A DNA stretch of 41,542 nt from Pseudomonadales bacterium (lineage in GTDB: Bacteria > Pseudomonadota > Gammaproteobacteria > Pseudomonadales > Azotimanducaceae). Below are positions 33,893-41,542 of this stretch, piece by piece. Position 1 is the first letter of the stretch; every line of letters starts with the position of its first letter. Under the pieces are notes generated by a model that was given only the letters and a program-made list of their open reading frames with translations, ran no database searches and was not told the DNA's origin. The position numbers were made by a program, and so were the translations under genes. The DNA lies in assembly GCA_024234635.1 (NCBI GenBank), contig JACKNX010000025.1:1-41542 (forward strand). The letters are read 5' to 3'.

Positions 33893-34713
33893 CAGGCCGC
33901 TAATGTAAAGGTCATAGCAGGTGTTTTCATGCCCAACGCCTGATGAGGACGTTGGGTGTTGTAGAAACCAATCCAGTCGCCGATCACTCGGCTGGCATGT
34001 TTTTGCGTTTCAAAGCGGTGGCGATGCACACACTGCTCTTTCAACGTCCGGATCAACCGCTCCACCATCCCGTTCTGCTGTGGGCAATGTGGAGTGATGA
34101 ACTCCTGACGTAGACCGTAGCTCTTCACCAGTCGCGTGAACCGTCGGCTGGTAAAGACGAGCCCGTTGTCCGAGCGCAGCCGGAACGGCGCCGGTACTTT
34201 GCCGAGCGTCCCGAACCGGCTGATTGGCGCGTGCTCCAGGGCGGCCTCAGCGGTCGATGCCTTTCCACTTCGTGACAGATGCCACCCCAACAGTTCTCGG
34301 GTATGACAGTCCATCACCAGGGCCAACGTCAGCCAGTTGTCCCGACCACCCCAGACGCGGCAGAGGTCGGTTGCCCAGCGCTCGTCGGGGCGCTGAGCAA
34401 CCGACGGCAAGGCGTCTACCCGTGGCCGATGTCCAATGGATCGGCGACGAACCTGCCAGCCTTTGAGCTGGAATATTCGTTGTACCGTGTTTTTGTTCAT
34501 CGACAACAGGTTGGCCACGGTGCGGTAGCCAAACGAGGGCTCTTTCTCGATCAGCGCCTTGATCGGTGCTGCCAGGTCTTCACGAATACACGTCGCCGCT
34601 TTGGTTGGCCAGTAGTACACCGTCCGACGGGGAACATCGAACCAGCGACAAATCTGGCTGATGGAGACGTCCACACCGTCTTCCTTCAATCCCTGCTGAA
34701 CGGAGAGGATCAA
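33892..34713 (-). CDS. IS3-family transposase OrfB (DDE integrase domain)
   Basis: A 273-residue frame holding the HTH_21 region and the rve integrase core. The DDE residues are visible in WATDLCRVWGG (D), LRSDNGLVF (D) and NGMVERLIRTLKE (E). It opens with a TTG at 34713 that overlaps the orfA stop as TTGA, but in this family the active OrfAB enzyme is made by -1 frameshifting at the A6G site upstream, giving a fusion that continues into this frame. It ends 28 bp inside the left inverted repeat. Confidence 0.95.
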   Translation of the reverse strand: MILSVQQGLKEDGVDVSISQICRWFDVPRRTVYYWPTKAATCIREDLAAPIKALIEKEPSFGYRTVANLLSMNKNTVQRIFQLKGWQVRRRSIGHRPRVDALPSVAQRPDERWATDLCRVWGGRDNWLTLALVMDCHTRELLGWHLSRSGKASTAEAALEHAPISRFGTLGKVPAPFRLRSDNGLVFTSRRFTRLVKSYGLRQEFITPHCPQQNGMVERLIRTLKEQCVHRHRFETQKHASRVIGDWIGFYNTQRPHQALGMKTPAMTFTLAA

Positions 34714-35024
34714 CTCTCGTCCTTGCCCAGCAGGGACTCCAGCTTTTTTCTGGCGCGGAGCTCCAGCATGGCTTCCCCGTACGCCTCCTGAAGGTTTTTC
34801 AGCTGGCGCTCGTACTGGTCTCGGATGTCTTCCGGTTTGGCATTGAGCGCGTTCTCCATGCCCGCCTTGGCCTGATCAATCCAGTCTTCCAGTTCCGACG
34901 GTGTCAGGTCGAATTGCCGGCTGGCCTCCGCAATCGTCGTCTTTCCCTGCAGGATCTCCAGTACCAGGGCGGATTTGCGCCGGGCAGTCCAGCGCTTGAT
35001 TTCCACGTCCATCACTTCACTCAC
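34710..35024 (-). CDS. IS3-family transposase OrfA (helix-turn-helix)
   Basis: A 104-residue DNA-binding and dimerising protein. EIKRWTARRKSALVLEILQGKTTIAEASRQFDL is the helix-turn-helix of this IS group, followed by a leucine-rich coiled coil (YERQLKNLQEAYGEAMLEL). The GTG at 35024 was chosen because AGGAG lies 7 bases upstream; ATG 35012 is an alternative, and longer frames run into the inverted repeat. Alone it usually regulates transposition; fused to OrfB it is the transposase. Confidence 0.92.
   Translation of the reverse strand: MSEVMDVEIKRWTARRKSALVLEILQGKTTIAEASRQFDLTPSELEDWIDQAKAGMENALNAKPEDIRDQYERQLKNLQEAYGEAMLELRARKKLESLLGKDES
34743..34749 (-). promoter_or_regulatory. A6G slippery site for -1 frameshifting
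   Basis: Read on the minus strand, A-AAA-AAG lies in the orfA frame (AGA AAA AAG). A -1 slip here joins orfA to orfB without a stop, through AGVPAGQGRELILS. This is the classic IS3-family arrangement for making OrfAB. Confidence 0.88.
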
Positions 35025-35048
35025 GGTGTATCTCCTCTTTAAGGTTAC

Positions 35049-35078
35049 ACCTGAGCAATTTTTCACTGGGTCATTACA
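35049..35078 (-). repeat. IS3 terminal inverted repeat, orfA side
   Basis: Inverse copy of the left end: 13 identical bases at the tip (TGTAATGACCCAG), then imperfect. The orfA promoter should lie within or next to it. Confidence 0.85.
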
Positions 35079-35202
35079 GAAGCCACGACAGAGCCCACGT
35101 CCGAACGACGTGCGACCGGAACGCGCGTAAGACATGTTCACAGTTCCCTTGCGGTTGGTACGGGTCTCTGCCGTTCCATGGATGCGGGAGACCGGAAAAA
35201 CC

Positions 35203-35219
35203 TGTCATGTCTCATGACA
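35203..35219. promoter_or_regulatory. Perfect palindrome upstream of WYL regulator
   Basis: TGTCATG (35203-35209) and CATGACA (35213-35219) form a perfect 7-bp inverted repeat with a 3-bp spacer, about 120 bp before the regulator's start and outside the IS element. It is a plausible operator for the regulator itself; binding is inferred. Confidence 0.45.
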
Positions 35220-35335
35220 AATAAGAAGGGGGCGAACGTAACGGAAATGTCGTTCCATTCTTCCTCCATCCTTTGATGGCGCGGTGATAGCATCGGGATC
35301 AACGCCGCAAGGCCGGACCCAGCGGGAGGCAACCC

Positions 35336-36337
35336 TTGGAATCCCTGACCCGTGTGGTACAGCTGCATGACCTGTTGCGGGGCCGACGCTCGCCCATCAG
35401 CGTGGAGCAGCTCCAGGATCAGCTCGCCTGTTCGCGCACCACGGTGCAGCGCACGCTCACCCGCCTGAAGGACGAACTGCATGCCCCTGTCGAGTTTGTC
35501 GCGGGGCAGGGCTGGCAGTATGTGGACGGTGGTAAAGGCTACGAGCTTCCCGGGTTCTGGCTGGGCACTGAAGACCTGGCCGGTCTGCTTGTCATCGATG
35601 CCATTCTCGAACGCCTGGAGGGCGGCGTGCTGCAGTCCCAGGCGCGTCTGCTGCGCGCGCAGATCGACGTGCTGCTCGGTCAGGCGGTAATCGACGAGGC
35701 GGTGGACGCGACCCGCGTGCGTGAACGCGTCAGCATCGTGACGCCGCGGTTTCTCACCCAGCGTCCGGAGATCTTCACGCTGGTCTGCAATGCCACGCTG
35801 CATCGCAAACGCCTGACCTTCAGCGACTACGCCAGGCGGCGCGGGGAGCCGGAGAATCGCGAGGTATCGCCGCTGCGGTTGTTCTATTTCCGCGACAACT
35901 GGTTTCTGCAGGCGTGGTGCCATGCCACGAACGCCAGCCTGATCTTCGCGCTGGCGCGGTTGCATCATGTTGCCGTGTCCTCGCGTGCGGCCATTGCCGG
36001 TGCCGGCACTGAAGTGACCGGACTGCGGCTCGTGGGGGAAGAGCCCACGCGGCATCGCGCCCGTCTGCGCTTCGTGCCGTCCGCGGCCGCGGCGGTGGCC
36101 GGAGAGCACTGGCATCCGGAGCAGGTGGGTCAGTTCGCCACCGATGGCAGCTACGAACTCATCGTGCCGTATGCGCAGACACAGGATGTGCTGGGGCATG
36201 TGCTTCGGCATGGCGCCAACGTGGTGGTGGAAAGCCCGAAGTCACTGCGTCGGGCCGTGGCACGGGCGCTGTTGCGTTCGCTGTCGCTGTATCCGGATCT
36301 CACCACGGCAACGCCGAAGCGGCGGAGCGACGGCTGA
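35336..36337 (+). CDS. WYL-domain (YafY/DeoR-like) transcriptional regulator
   Basis: A 333-residue regulator. The N-terminus (RVVQLHDLLRGRRSPISVEQLQDQLACSRTTVQRTLTRLKDEL) is a winged helix-turn-helix of the HTH_11 type. The middle carries the WYL fold with LRLFYFRDNWFLQAWCH, and a C-terminal WCX-like extension (about 225-330) follows. WYL domains sense nucleotide or nucleic-acid ligands in several families. The TTG at 35336 was chosen for the GGGAGG at the right spacing. Its stop overlaps the start of the next gene (TGATG), so the two are translationally coupled. The palindrome upstream may be its operator. Confidence 0.92.
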   Translation: MESLTRVVQLHDLLRGRRSPISVEQLQDQLACSRTTVQRTLTRLKDELHAPVEFVAGQGWQYVDGGKGYELPGFWLGTEDLAGLLVIDAILERLEGGVLQSQARLLRAQIDVLLGQAVIDEAVDATRVRERVSIVTPRFLTQRPEIFTLVCNATLHRKRLTFSDYARRRGEPENREVSPLRLFYFRDNWFLQAWCHATNASLIFALARLHHVAVSSRAAIAGAGTEVTGLRLVGEEPTRHRARLRFVPSAAAAVAGEHWHPEQVGQFATDGSYELIVPYAQTQDVLGHVLRHGANVVVESPKSLRRAVARALLRSLSLYPDLTTATPKRRSDG

Positions 36338-37191
36338 TGGGTGCTGACATCCGGGAAACGGACGAAGTGTGGGCGCGGCCACAGGGCGTTGACCTGCTTG
36401 TGCGGCTGTACCGCGAGGCAGGTCGTGAAGGCGAGCGTCTGCCCGTGGTGATCAGCGTGCACGGCGGCGCATGGAATCATTTCGACCGCACCGCGGGCGC
36501 ACTCTATCAGCGCGCCCTGGCGCAGGCGGGCAATCTTGTCGTTGCCATCGACTTCCGGCAGGGACCGGCGCATCAGCATCCTGCGGCCAGCGCGGACATC
36601 GCCGCCGCTGTGCGCTGGGTACGGTGCAACGCGGTACGGCTGAACGCGGATGTCACCTGTATCGGCCTGCTCGGCAGCTCTTCGGGTGGACACCTGGCAC
36701 TGTTCGCGGGAACACAGCCGAACGTGGACATGCACCAGGGAACGCCGCTCGCGATCGACGGCGCATTCGTCCCGCGGGACGATGTGGATGCCAGCGTCAG
36801 TTACCTCGTCGCGCTGTGGCCGGTGTCCGATCCGTACCTGCGTTACCGCTACGCGAAACGCGCCGGTATCGAGCGGCTGAGGGAGGCGCACGAGCGATTC
36901 TTCGCGGATGAAGCGGCGATGCAGGCGGCCAGCGTGCCGCGGCTGGTGACGGCGGGCGAAGCCACGCATCTGCCGCCGCTGCTGGTGGTGCACCCCGGTG
37001 AAGATGGCAACGTGCCGCTGGAGATCACCTTCGATCTGTTGCGCGCCTGGCAATACCGGCGTGGGTATGTGGAGTACGCACACTTTCCTGACGCGCCCCA
37101 TGCCTTCGGCTACCGGCCATCCGCCGCCAGTACTCGCCTGCAGGCCCTGATCATCGACTTCTGCGCGCGCATGCGGGCACTTGGTACCTGA
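36337..37191 (+). CDS. Alpha/beta-hydrolase, HSL/BD-FAE-like
   Basis: A 284-residue esterase-like enzyme. The oxyanion motif HGGAW is at 43-47, the nucleophile elbow GSSSGG at 113-118 (Ser115), the acid is probably the Asp of VHPGEDGNVP, and the His lies in PDAPHAFGY. The shape recalls kynurenine formamidase-like and carboxylesterase members that hydrolyse small esters or amides. It begins inside the stop of the WYL regulator (1-base overlap) and is probably controlled by it. Substrate unknown. Confidence 0.9.
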   Translation: MGADIRETDEVWARPQGVDLLVRLYREAGREGERLPVVISVHGGAWNHFDRTAGALYQRALAQAGNLVVAIDFRQGPAHQHPAASADIAAAVRWVRCNAVRLNADVTCIGLLGSSSGGHLALFAGTQPNVDMHQGTPLAIDGAFVPRDDVDASVSYLVALWPVSDPYLRYRYAKRAGIERLREAHERFFADEAAMQAASVPRLVTAGEATHLPPLLVVHPGEDGNVPLEITFDLLRAWQYRRGYVEYAHFPDAPHAFGYRPSAASTRLQALIIDFCARMRALGT

Positions 37192-37296
37192 TTTCCCGAA
37201 AAATCAGTCTGTTGCAACACCTTGTTAGTGCGGCGCGACCTGCGCCGTCAGGTCTGGGCTGATACACTGCCTGTCCAACGCCGGGGGAGACAGACA

Positions 37297-38280
37297 ATGC
37301 GTACGGTAACACTGGGTGGGCTGACGGTAAGCGCGCTGGGACTTGGCTGCATGGGCATGTCGCAGGCCTATGGCGAGGCGGACCTGGCGGAGTCCGAACG
37401 CACGCTCAATCGGGCGCTCGATCTTGGCATCACCTTTCTCGATACGGCCAACGTGTACGGCATGGGCCACAACGAGAAGCTCATCGGTCGTGTGCTGAAG
37501 GCGCGCCGCCACGAATTCGTACTGGCCACCAAGTTCGGCATCGTCGTGGACGAGAACGGCAATCGCGGGGTGGATGGCCGGCCGGAGCAGGTAGCCCTGC
37601 GCTGCGAAGAGAGTCTCGAACGGCTGCAGACAGACGTCATCGATCTCTACTATCTGCACCGGCCGGATCCAAACGTTGCCATCGAGGACACCGTGGGCGC
37701 CATGGCGCGTCTGGTGGATGCCGGCAAGGTGCGTTACCTCGGCCTGTCGGAAGTCTCGGCGAAAACGCTGCGGCGGGCCTGCGCCGTGCATCCCATCGCC
37801 GCCGTGCAATCGGAGTATTCGCTGTGGACGCGCGACCCCGAAGCGCACGTGCTGCCGGCGTGTCGTGAGCTTGGCGTCGGTTTCGTGCCGTTCAGCCCAC
37901 TGGGTCGTGCCATGCTCACCGGGGTGATCGAAGCCGCGGATGCGGTGCAGGGCGCCCGCGACATGCGTGGCGGCATGCCTCGGTTTCAGGGTGAGAATTT
38001 CAGCCACAACCGGGAACTGGTTGAAGGGCTCGTCGCTATCGCCGGGGAACGCAACTGCAGCGCCGGCCAGCTGGCGTTGGCGTGGCTGCTGGCGAAAGGG
38101 GATGACATTGCGCCCATTCCAGGCACCAAGCGGGTGCGTTATCTCGAAGAAAACGTTGCGGCCACGGCGCTGCAGCTCACCGCACAGGACGTGGCGCGGC
38201 TGGATACGCTGTTCAATCCGGACAATGTTGCCGGCACCCGCTATGCGGCAGCGCAGATGCGGGCGCTCGACCGCGACTGA
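37297..38280 (+). CDS. Aldo/keto reductase
   Basis: A 327-residue NADPH-dependent reductase of the AKR13/YakC type. The tetrad is D49, Y54 (NVYGMGHNE), K79 (LATKFG) and H121 (YLHRPDP). PIPGTKRVRYLEENV near the C-terminus binds the cofactor phosphate. The ATG at 37297 has GGGGGAGA just upstream; the open frame extends to 37222 but lacks such a site. It resembles pyridoxal or aldehyde reductases in this branch, but the substrate is not set. It is followed by homospermidine synthase on the same strand. Confidence 0.93.
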   Translation: MRTVTLGGLTVSALGLGCMGMSQAYGEADLAESERTLNRALDLGITFLDTANVYGMGHNEKLIGRVLKARRHEFVLATKFGIVVDENGNRGVDGRPEQVALRCEESLERLQTDVIDLYYLHRPDPNVAIEDTVGAMARLVDAGKVRYLGLSEVSAKTLRRACAVHPIAAVQSEYSLWTRDPEAHVLPACRELGVGFVPFSPLGRAMLTGVIEAADAVQGARDMRGGMPRFQGENFSHNRELVEGLVAIAGERNCSAGQLALAWLLAKGDDIAPIPGTKRVRYLEENVAATALQLTAQDVARLDTLFNPDNVAGTRYAAAQMRALDRD

Positions 38281-38346
38281 AACGCAGGTCCGCGCAGGGG
38301 CGCGGCTCATTGTCATTGACAGGAATTGGACGGGAGGACGGGACTG

Positions 38347-39795
38347 TTGAGCAACGACAGAGTCTGGCAGGAATACGGCGCCATCTCCGGCCCCATCGTG
38401 ATGCTGGGGTTTGGCTCCATCGGCCGGGGCATGCTGCCGCTGATCGAGCGTCACTTCACCTATGACCATCACCGCCTCACGGTGATCGACCCGAAGGACC
38501 GGTACAGCACGTTTCTCAAGCAACGGGGCGTGCGGCATATCCGCCAGGCAATTCGTCCGGACAACTACCGCGAGGTGCTCGAGCGCCTGTTCCCCAAGGG
38601 CGGGGGGCAGGGCTTTCTCGTCAACGTATCGGTGGACACCGACAGTCTCTCCCTCATGCGGCTGTGCCGTGAACTCGGCGTGCTCTACATCGATACGGTG
38701 GTGGAGCCGTGGCCGGGCTTCTACTTCAACCGTGACAAGCCAATGGCGGAGACCACCAATTACGCGCTGCGCGAACGGGTGCGGGCGGAGAAGCGGGCCA
38801 ATCCCGGCGGCACGACGGCGGTGTCCTGCTGCGGCGCCAACCCCGGCATGGTGTCGTGGTTCGTGAAGGAAGCACTGCTGAACCTTGCGGGGGATCTCGG
38901 CTACGACAACACGCTGCCCACCAGTCGCGAAGGCTGGGCGACACTCATGCAGACGGTTGGGGTGAAGGGCATCCACATTGCCGAGCGCGACACGCAGCAC
39001 TCACGCGACGCCAAACCCATCGGCACCTTCGTCAACACCTGGTCGGTGGACGGGTTTCTCGCGGAGGGATTTCAGCCCGCCGAACTTGGTTGGGGCTCGC
39101 ACGAAAAGTGGTTTCCCGAACATGGCGCCCGGCACGCCGAGGGCTGCAAGGCCGCCATCTACCTGTGCGATCCCGGCGGACTCGTGCGCGTGCACAGCTG
39201 GTGCCCGACACCTGGTCCGCAGTACGGTTTCCTGATCACGCACAACGAGAGCATTTCGCTGGCCGACTATTTCACCGTGGGTGCCGGTGCCGAGCCCGCA
39301 TACCGTCCCACGTGCCTGTATGCCTATCACCCGTGCGATGCCGCGGTACTGTCGCTGCACGAAACCTTTGGCAGCGGTCGCATGCAGACCAACTTCCGGC
39401 TGCTGGACGAAACCGCCATCGTGGAGGGCATCGACGAGCTCGGCGTGCTGCTTTTCGGGCATGCGCGCAATGCCTACTGGTACGGCTCGCGCCTGTCGTT
39501 TCGCGAGACGACGGAGCTGGCGCCGTATCAGAACGCGACTGGTCTTCAGGTCACCTCCGCGCTGCTGGCGGGCATGGTGTGGGCGCTGGAGAATCCCGAG
39601 GCCGGTATCGTCGAGACGGAGGAGATGGACCACGTGCGCTGCCTGCAGGTCCAGCGTCAGTACCTTGGCCCGGTGGAAGGTCACTATACGGACTGGACAC
39701 CGCTCAGCACCCGCTGGAGCCAGTTCGAGGAAGAGATCGACGATTCCGATCCCTGGCAGTTCAAGAACGTGATCGCCACCAGTGGTGGCTACTGA
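38347..39795 (+). CDS. hss: Homospermidine synthase
   Basis: A 482-residue NAD-dependent enzyme that joins two putrescines (or putrescine and spermidine) into homospermidine. The Rossmann loop GFGSIGRG (about 22-29) and the conserved VNVSVDTDSLSLMRLC, YIDTVVEPWPGFY, SCCGANPGMVSWFVK and GWGSHEKWFPEH blocks identify the bacterial Hss family clearly. The TTG at 38347 is preferred, with GGGAGG about 10 bases upstream; an in-frame TTG at 38326 lies before that site. It indicates that homospermidine is a cellular polyamine here. Confidence 0.94.
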   Translation: MSNDRVWQEYGAISGPIVMLGFGSIGRGMLPLIERHFTYDHHRLTVIDPKDRYSTFLKQRGVRHIRQAIRPDNYREVLERLFPKGGGQGFLVNVSVDTDSLSLMRLCRELGVLYIDTVVEPWPGFYFNRDKPMAETTNYALRERVRAEKRANPGGTTAVSCCGANPGMVSWFVKEALLNLAGDLGYDNTLPTSREGWATLMQTVGVKGIHIAERDTQHSRDAKPIGTFVNTWSVDGFLAEGFQPAELGWGSHEKWFPEHGARHAEGCKAAIYLCDPGGLVRVHSWCPTPGPQYGFLITHNESISLADYFTVGAGAEPAYRPTCLYAYHPCDAAVLSLHETFGSGRMQTNFRLLDETAIVEGIDELGVLLFGHARNAYWYGSRLSFRETTELAPYQNATGLQVTSALLAGMVWALENPEAGIVETEEMDHVRCLQVQRQYLGPVEGHYTDWTPLSTRWSQFEEEIDDSDPWQFKNVIATSGGY

Positions 39796-39899
39796 CGTTT
39801 CTCCGTGAGCGAGCGGGCTGGTGATTACGTCACGGATAATTGCCGACCTGCGCAGGGCCGGTATGGTGATCACCCCATCCTGCTACGTTTGAGGTTGTC

Positions 39900-40208
39900 A
39901 TGCGCACGGTCTACCTGCTTCTGGCCATTGTCGGCGCCATCGTTCCCTACGTGTTCTTCACGCAGCACTTTGCCCGGACGGGCTATGGGCTGGGCGATTT
40001 TGTCGCGGCGGGCTTCGCGAACGGCGCCGCGGGCGGCTTCACCGCCGACGTGCTGATTTCTTCCGTTGTGTTCTGGACCTGGCTCGTCAGTCGCCGGGCG
40101 CCGCGCGTGTGGCTGTACGTACTGGTCAATCTGGGCATCGGACTTTCCTGCGCGCTGCCGCTTTATCTCTATTTCAGCCACGGCGCCGGCAGGGAGACCA
40201 CCGCCTGA
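39900..40208 (+). CDS. DUF2834 membrane protein
   Basis: A 102-residue protein with three predicted helices (about 3-21, 45-64 and 71-93). The sequence ADVLISSVVFWTWLVSRR and the following LYVLVNLGIGLSCALPLYLYF are the DUF2834 pattern. GAGG precedes the ATG. It is 10 bp upstream of the XRE regulator gene, so the two are likely cotranscribed. Function unknown. Confidence 0.88.
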   Translation: MRTVYLLLAIVGAIVPYVFFTQHFARTGYGLGDFVAAGFANGAAGGFTADVLISSVVFWTWLVSRRAPRVWLYVLVNLGIGLSCALPLYLYFSHGAGRETTA

Positions 40209-40218
40209 GGAGCCTTGC

Positions 40219-41034
40219 ATGGAAATGAGTTTCGGGCATCTGCTGCGCCAGTGGCGCACGTCGCGGGGCCAGTCGCAGCTGGATCTCGCCTGGCGTGCGG
40301 GCTTTTCGCAGCGTCATGTCAGTTTCCTGGAAACCGGGCGTTCGCGACCCAGCCGGTCGACGGTGGTCATCCTGGCCGAGGCGCTGGAGGTGCCGGTGGG
40401 CGCGCGTAACTCGCTGCTGCATGCCGCTGGATTTGCGTCGCTCTATAGCGCGGAACCGGCAGACAGCCAGCAACTGAAGTGGGCGCTGGCGGCGCTCGAC
40501 AGCGTCGTGGCCAGTCATCGTCCCTTCCCCGCGCTCATCGTCGACCGCGGCTGGAACCTGCACAGCGCCAATGTCAGTGCGCTGGCGTTGTTTCAGCGTT
40601 TCCTGCCAGCCCCCGAAGTCCTCGCGACCGCAGCGCCGGTCAATGTCATCCGCCTGGCGCTGGATCCGGCCGGTCTGCGCGGCAGTATCGTCAACTGGGC
40701 AGGGTTCGCCCACGTGCTGCTGGGGCAACTCAAGCAGGAACAGGCGCATGCGCCGGCGGACGCACTGGGGATGTTGATTGCGGACATCGAGTCGGACCCT
40801 GAATTCCAGGCTCATGGACGCGAAGCCGCAGCCATGGTCGATACGCCCGTTGCCACGCTGCGCCTCGCCCGCGATGGGTTCGCGGTGTCGCTGTTCACAC
40901 TCGTCAGCAGTTTTGCGGCCAGCCACGATGCGCACCTGTCCGACCTGCGGGTGGAAACCTTCTTCCCGGCCGACGAAGGCTCGCGGGAAATCCTGCTGGC
41001 CATGGACGCCGCCATCAACGATGGCGGTGCCTGA
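40219..41034 (+). CDS. XRE-family regulator with MmyB-like ligand-binding domain
   Basis: A 271-residue regulator. The helix-turn-helix (FGHLLRQWRTSRGQSQLDLAWRAGFSQRHVSFLETGRSRP) occupies residues 5-43, and the rest (about 90-270) is the MmyB-like/MLTR domain seen in regulators of neighbouring dehydrogenase or oxidoreductase genes, thought to bind fatty acids. AGGAG lies 8 bases before the ATG at 40219. It may control the SDR gene just downstream or the DUF2834 gene upstream. Confidence 0.92.
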   Translation: MEMSFGHLLRQWRTSRGQSQLDLAWRAGFSQRHVSFLETGRSRPSRSTVVILAEALEVPVGARNSLLHAAGFASLYSAEPADSQQLKWALAALDSVVASHRPFPALIVDRGWNLHSANVSALALFQRFLPAPEVLATAAPVNVIRLALDPAGLRGSIVNWAGFAHVLLGQLKQEQAHAPADALGMLIADIESDPEFQAHGREAAAMVDTPVATLRLARDGFAVSLFTLVSSFAASHDAHLSDLRVETFFPADEGSREILLAMDAAINDGGA

Positions 41035-41119
41035 AGCCGCCCCGGGGGGCGGTCGAGCGCCAGCCGCATTGGGGTAGAATCGCTGCACTCACAACGATAA
41101 CTGTCTGGCAGGAGTGCAC

Positions 41120-41542
41120 ATGAGCGATTTCGACGGCAAGGTGGTAGTCATCACCGGCGCGGGTGGCGGTCTGGGCAAGGCGCATGCCCTCGAATTTGCG
41201 CGGCGCGGCGCGAAGGTGGTGGTGAATGATCTGGGCGGCAAAGGCGACGGCACCGGGTCGGGCGACATGGCGGACAGCACCGTGGAAGAGATCCGTGCCG
41301 CCGGCGGCACGGCGATTGCCAACAAGGCATCGGTGTCCACGAAGGAAGGTGCGCGCTCCATCATCGAAGACGCCGTGAAGGCGTTCGGTACGGTACACAT
41401 CCTTGTCAACAACGCCGGCATCCTGCGCGACAAGACCTTCCGCAAGATGCCGCTGGAGGACTGGGACATTGTCATGGACGTGCACCTCAACGGCACGGCC
41501 TATGTCACGCACGCCGCCTGGCCGCTGATGATGGACCAGAAC
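41120..41542 (+). CDS. SDR similar to the dehydrogenase part of multifunctional enzyme type 2 (cut by window edge)
   Basis: The first 141 codons only. TGAGGGLG is at 12-19 and NNAG at 97-100, with N124 of the tetrad; the catalytic Ser-Tyr-Lys lies beyond the edge. The sequence VVVNDLGG...GTGSGDMADSTVEEIRAAGG is typical of the 3-hydroxyacyl-CoA dehydrogenase domain of peroxisomal MFE-2/HSD17B4 and its bacterial counterparts, so a role in fatty-acid or steroid side-chain beta-oxidation is likely. AGGAG lies 5 bases before the ATG. It is 85 bp downstream of the XRE regulator on the same strand. Confidence 0.92.
   Translation, partial: MSDFDGKVVVITGAGGGLGKAHALEFARRGAKVVVNDLGGKGDGTGSGDMADSTVEEIRAAGGTAIANKASVSTKEGARSIIEDAVKAFGTVHILVNNAGILRDKTFRKMPLEDWDIVMDVHLNGTAYVTHAAWPLMMDQN

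Larger units (their letters stand above)
33864..35078 (-). mobile_element. IS3-family insertion sequence, apparently complete
   Basis: A 1215-bp element bounded by inverted repeats starting TGTAATGACCCAG and carrying overlapping orfA and orfB with an A6G frameshift site. Both reading frames are intact and the DDE residues are present, so it may still be active. No target duplication is seen: the flanks read GAGG on the left and GAAG on the right. This suggests a later rearrangement or an old insertion. Confidence 0.93.

Noticed and set aside
35138..36211. A 357-codon minus-strand frame
   Set aside because: Opposite the WYL regulator, with low-complexity His/Arg/Gln composition; the plus-strand gene has clear HTH and WYL domains.
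37225..39000. A 591-codon minus-strand frame
   Set aside because: Antisense of the aldo/keto reductase and homospermidine synthase genes, both of which have clear family motifs.
1..41542. CRISPR arrays, tRNA and rRNA genes
   Set aside because: No regularly spaced repeats and no tRNA or rRNA signature were noticed on either strand; a covariance-model scan was not possible here.

Overview
This is a GC-rich, densely coded chromosomal window. It is most likely from a free-living, metabolically versatile proteobacterium, and a gammaproteobacterium fits best. The evidence is a creBCD operon, a bfd/bacterioferritin pair with a Fur box, an AcrB-type RND pump, a homospermidine synthase, and many short-chain dehydrogenases, aldo/keto reductases, MFS carriers and hydrolases of the kind seen in lipid-, steroid- or xenobiotic-degrading bacteria. 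Genus and species cannot be told from the sequence alone. No rRNA, tRNA or CRISPR array was seen.

Layout. (1) 0-5 kb: the start of an MHS-type MFS carrier, a classical SDR, an AKR/SnoaL pair, a VapBC-type toxin-antitoxin pair and a spinster-like MFS carrier. (2) 5-11.2 kb: an HxlR regulator reads away from a five-gene unit of three tandem SDR-fold proteins that have lost the catalytic residues, a SAM methyltransferase and a molybdopterin oxidoreductase whose last 46 or so codons lie in another frame. (3) 11.3-16 kb: a DUF2087-like protein and an RND efflux pump with its adaptor. (4) 16.1-17.2 kb: Fur-controlled bfd and bacterioferritin. (5) 17.2-20.8 kb: creB-creC-creD, with four phased half-sites before creD. 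(6) 21-31.2 kb: an SRPBCC protein, an amidohydrolase, a zinc dehydrogenase with a DUF547 protein, a diguanylate cyclase, an SDR, a DUF6152 protein, a macro-domain protein, an MBL-fold hydrolase and a ClC transporter. (7) 31.2-35.1 kb: a lower-GC islet with about 1 kb of non-coding sequence, a secreted parallel beta-helix protein and an IS3-family element. (8) 35.3-41.5 kb: a WYL regulator with an alpha/beta hydrolase, an aldo/keto reductase, homospermidine synthase, a DUF2834 protein, an XRE regulator and the start of an SDR like the peroxisomal multifunctional enzyme.

The best candidate for an undescribed system is the HxlR-flanked unit at 5.0-11.2 kb. Its three adjacent SDR paralogues resemble the SDR_c10 subgroup (Tyr replaced by Phe). 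By eye their Ser/Tyr/Lys positions read Ala/His/Met, Ala/Phe/Ser and Asn/Phe/Lys, yet all keep a shared C-terminal motif. Together with an atypical methyltransferase and a molybdoenzyme that seems to lack a protein Mo ligand, they look like a pathway of unknown substrate. The second notable signal is a run of four GTGGG-type half-sites at exact 11-bp spacing upstream of creD, probably the local CreB binding array.
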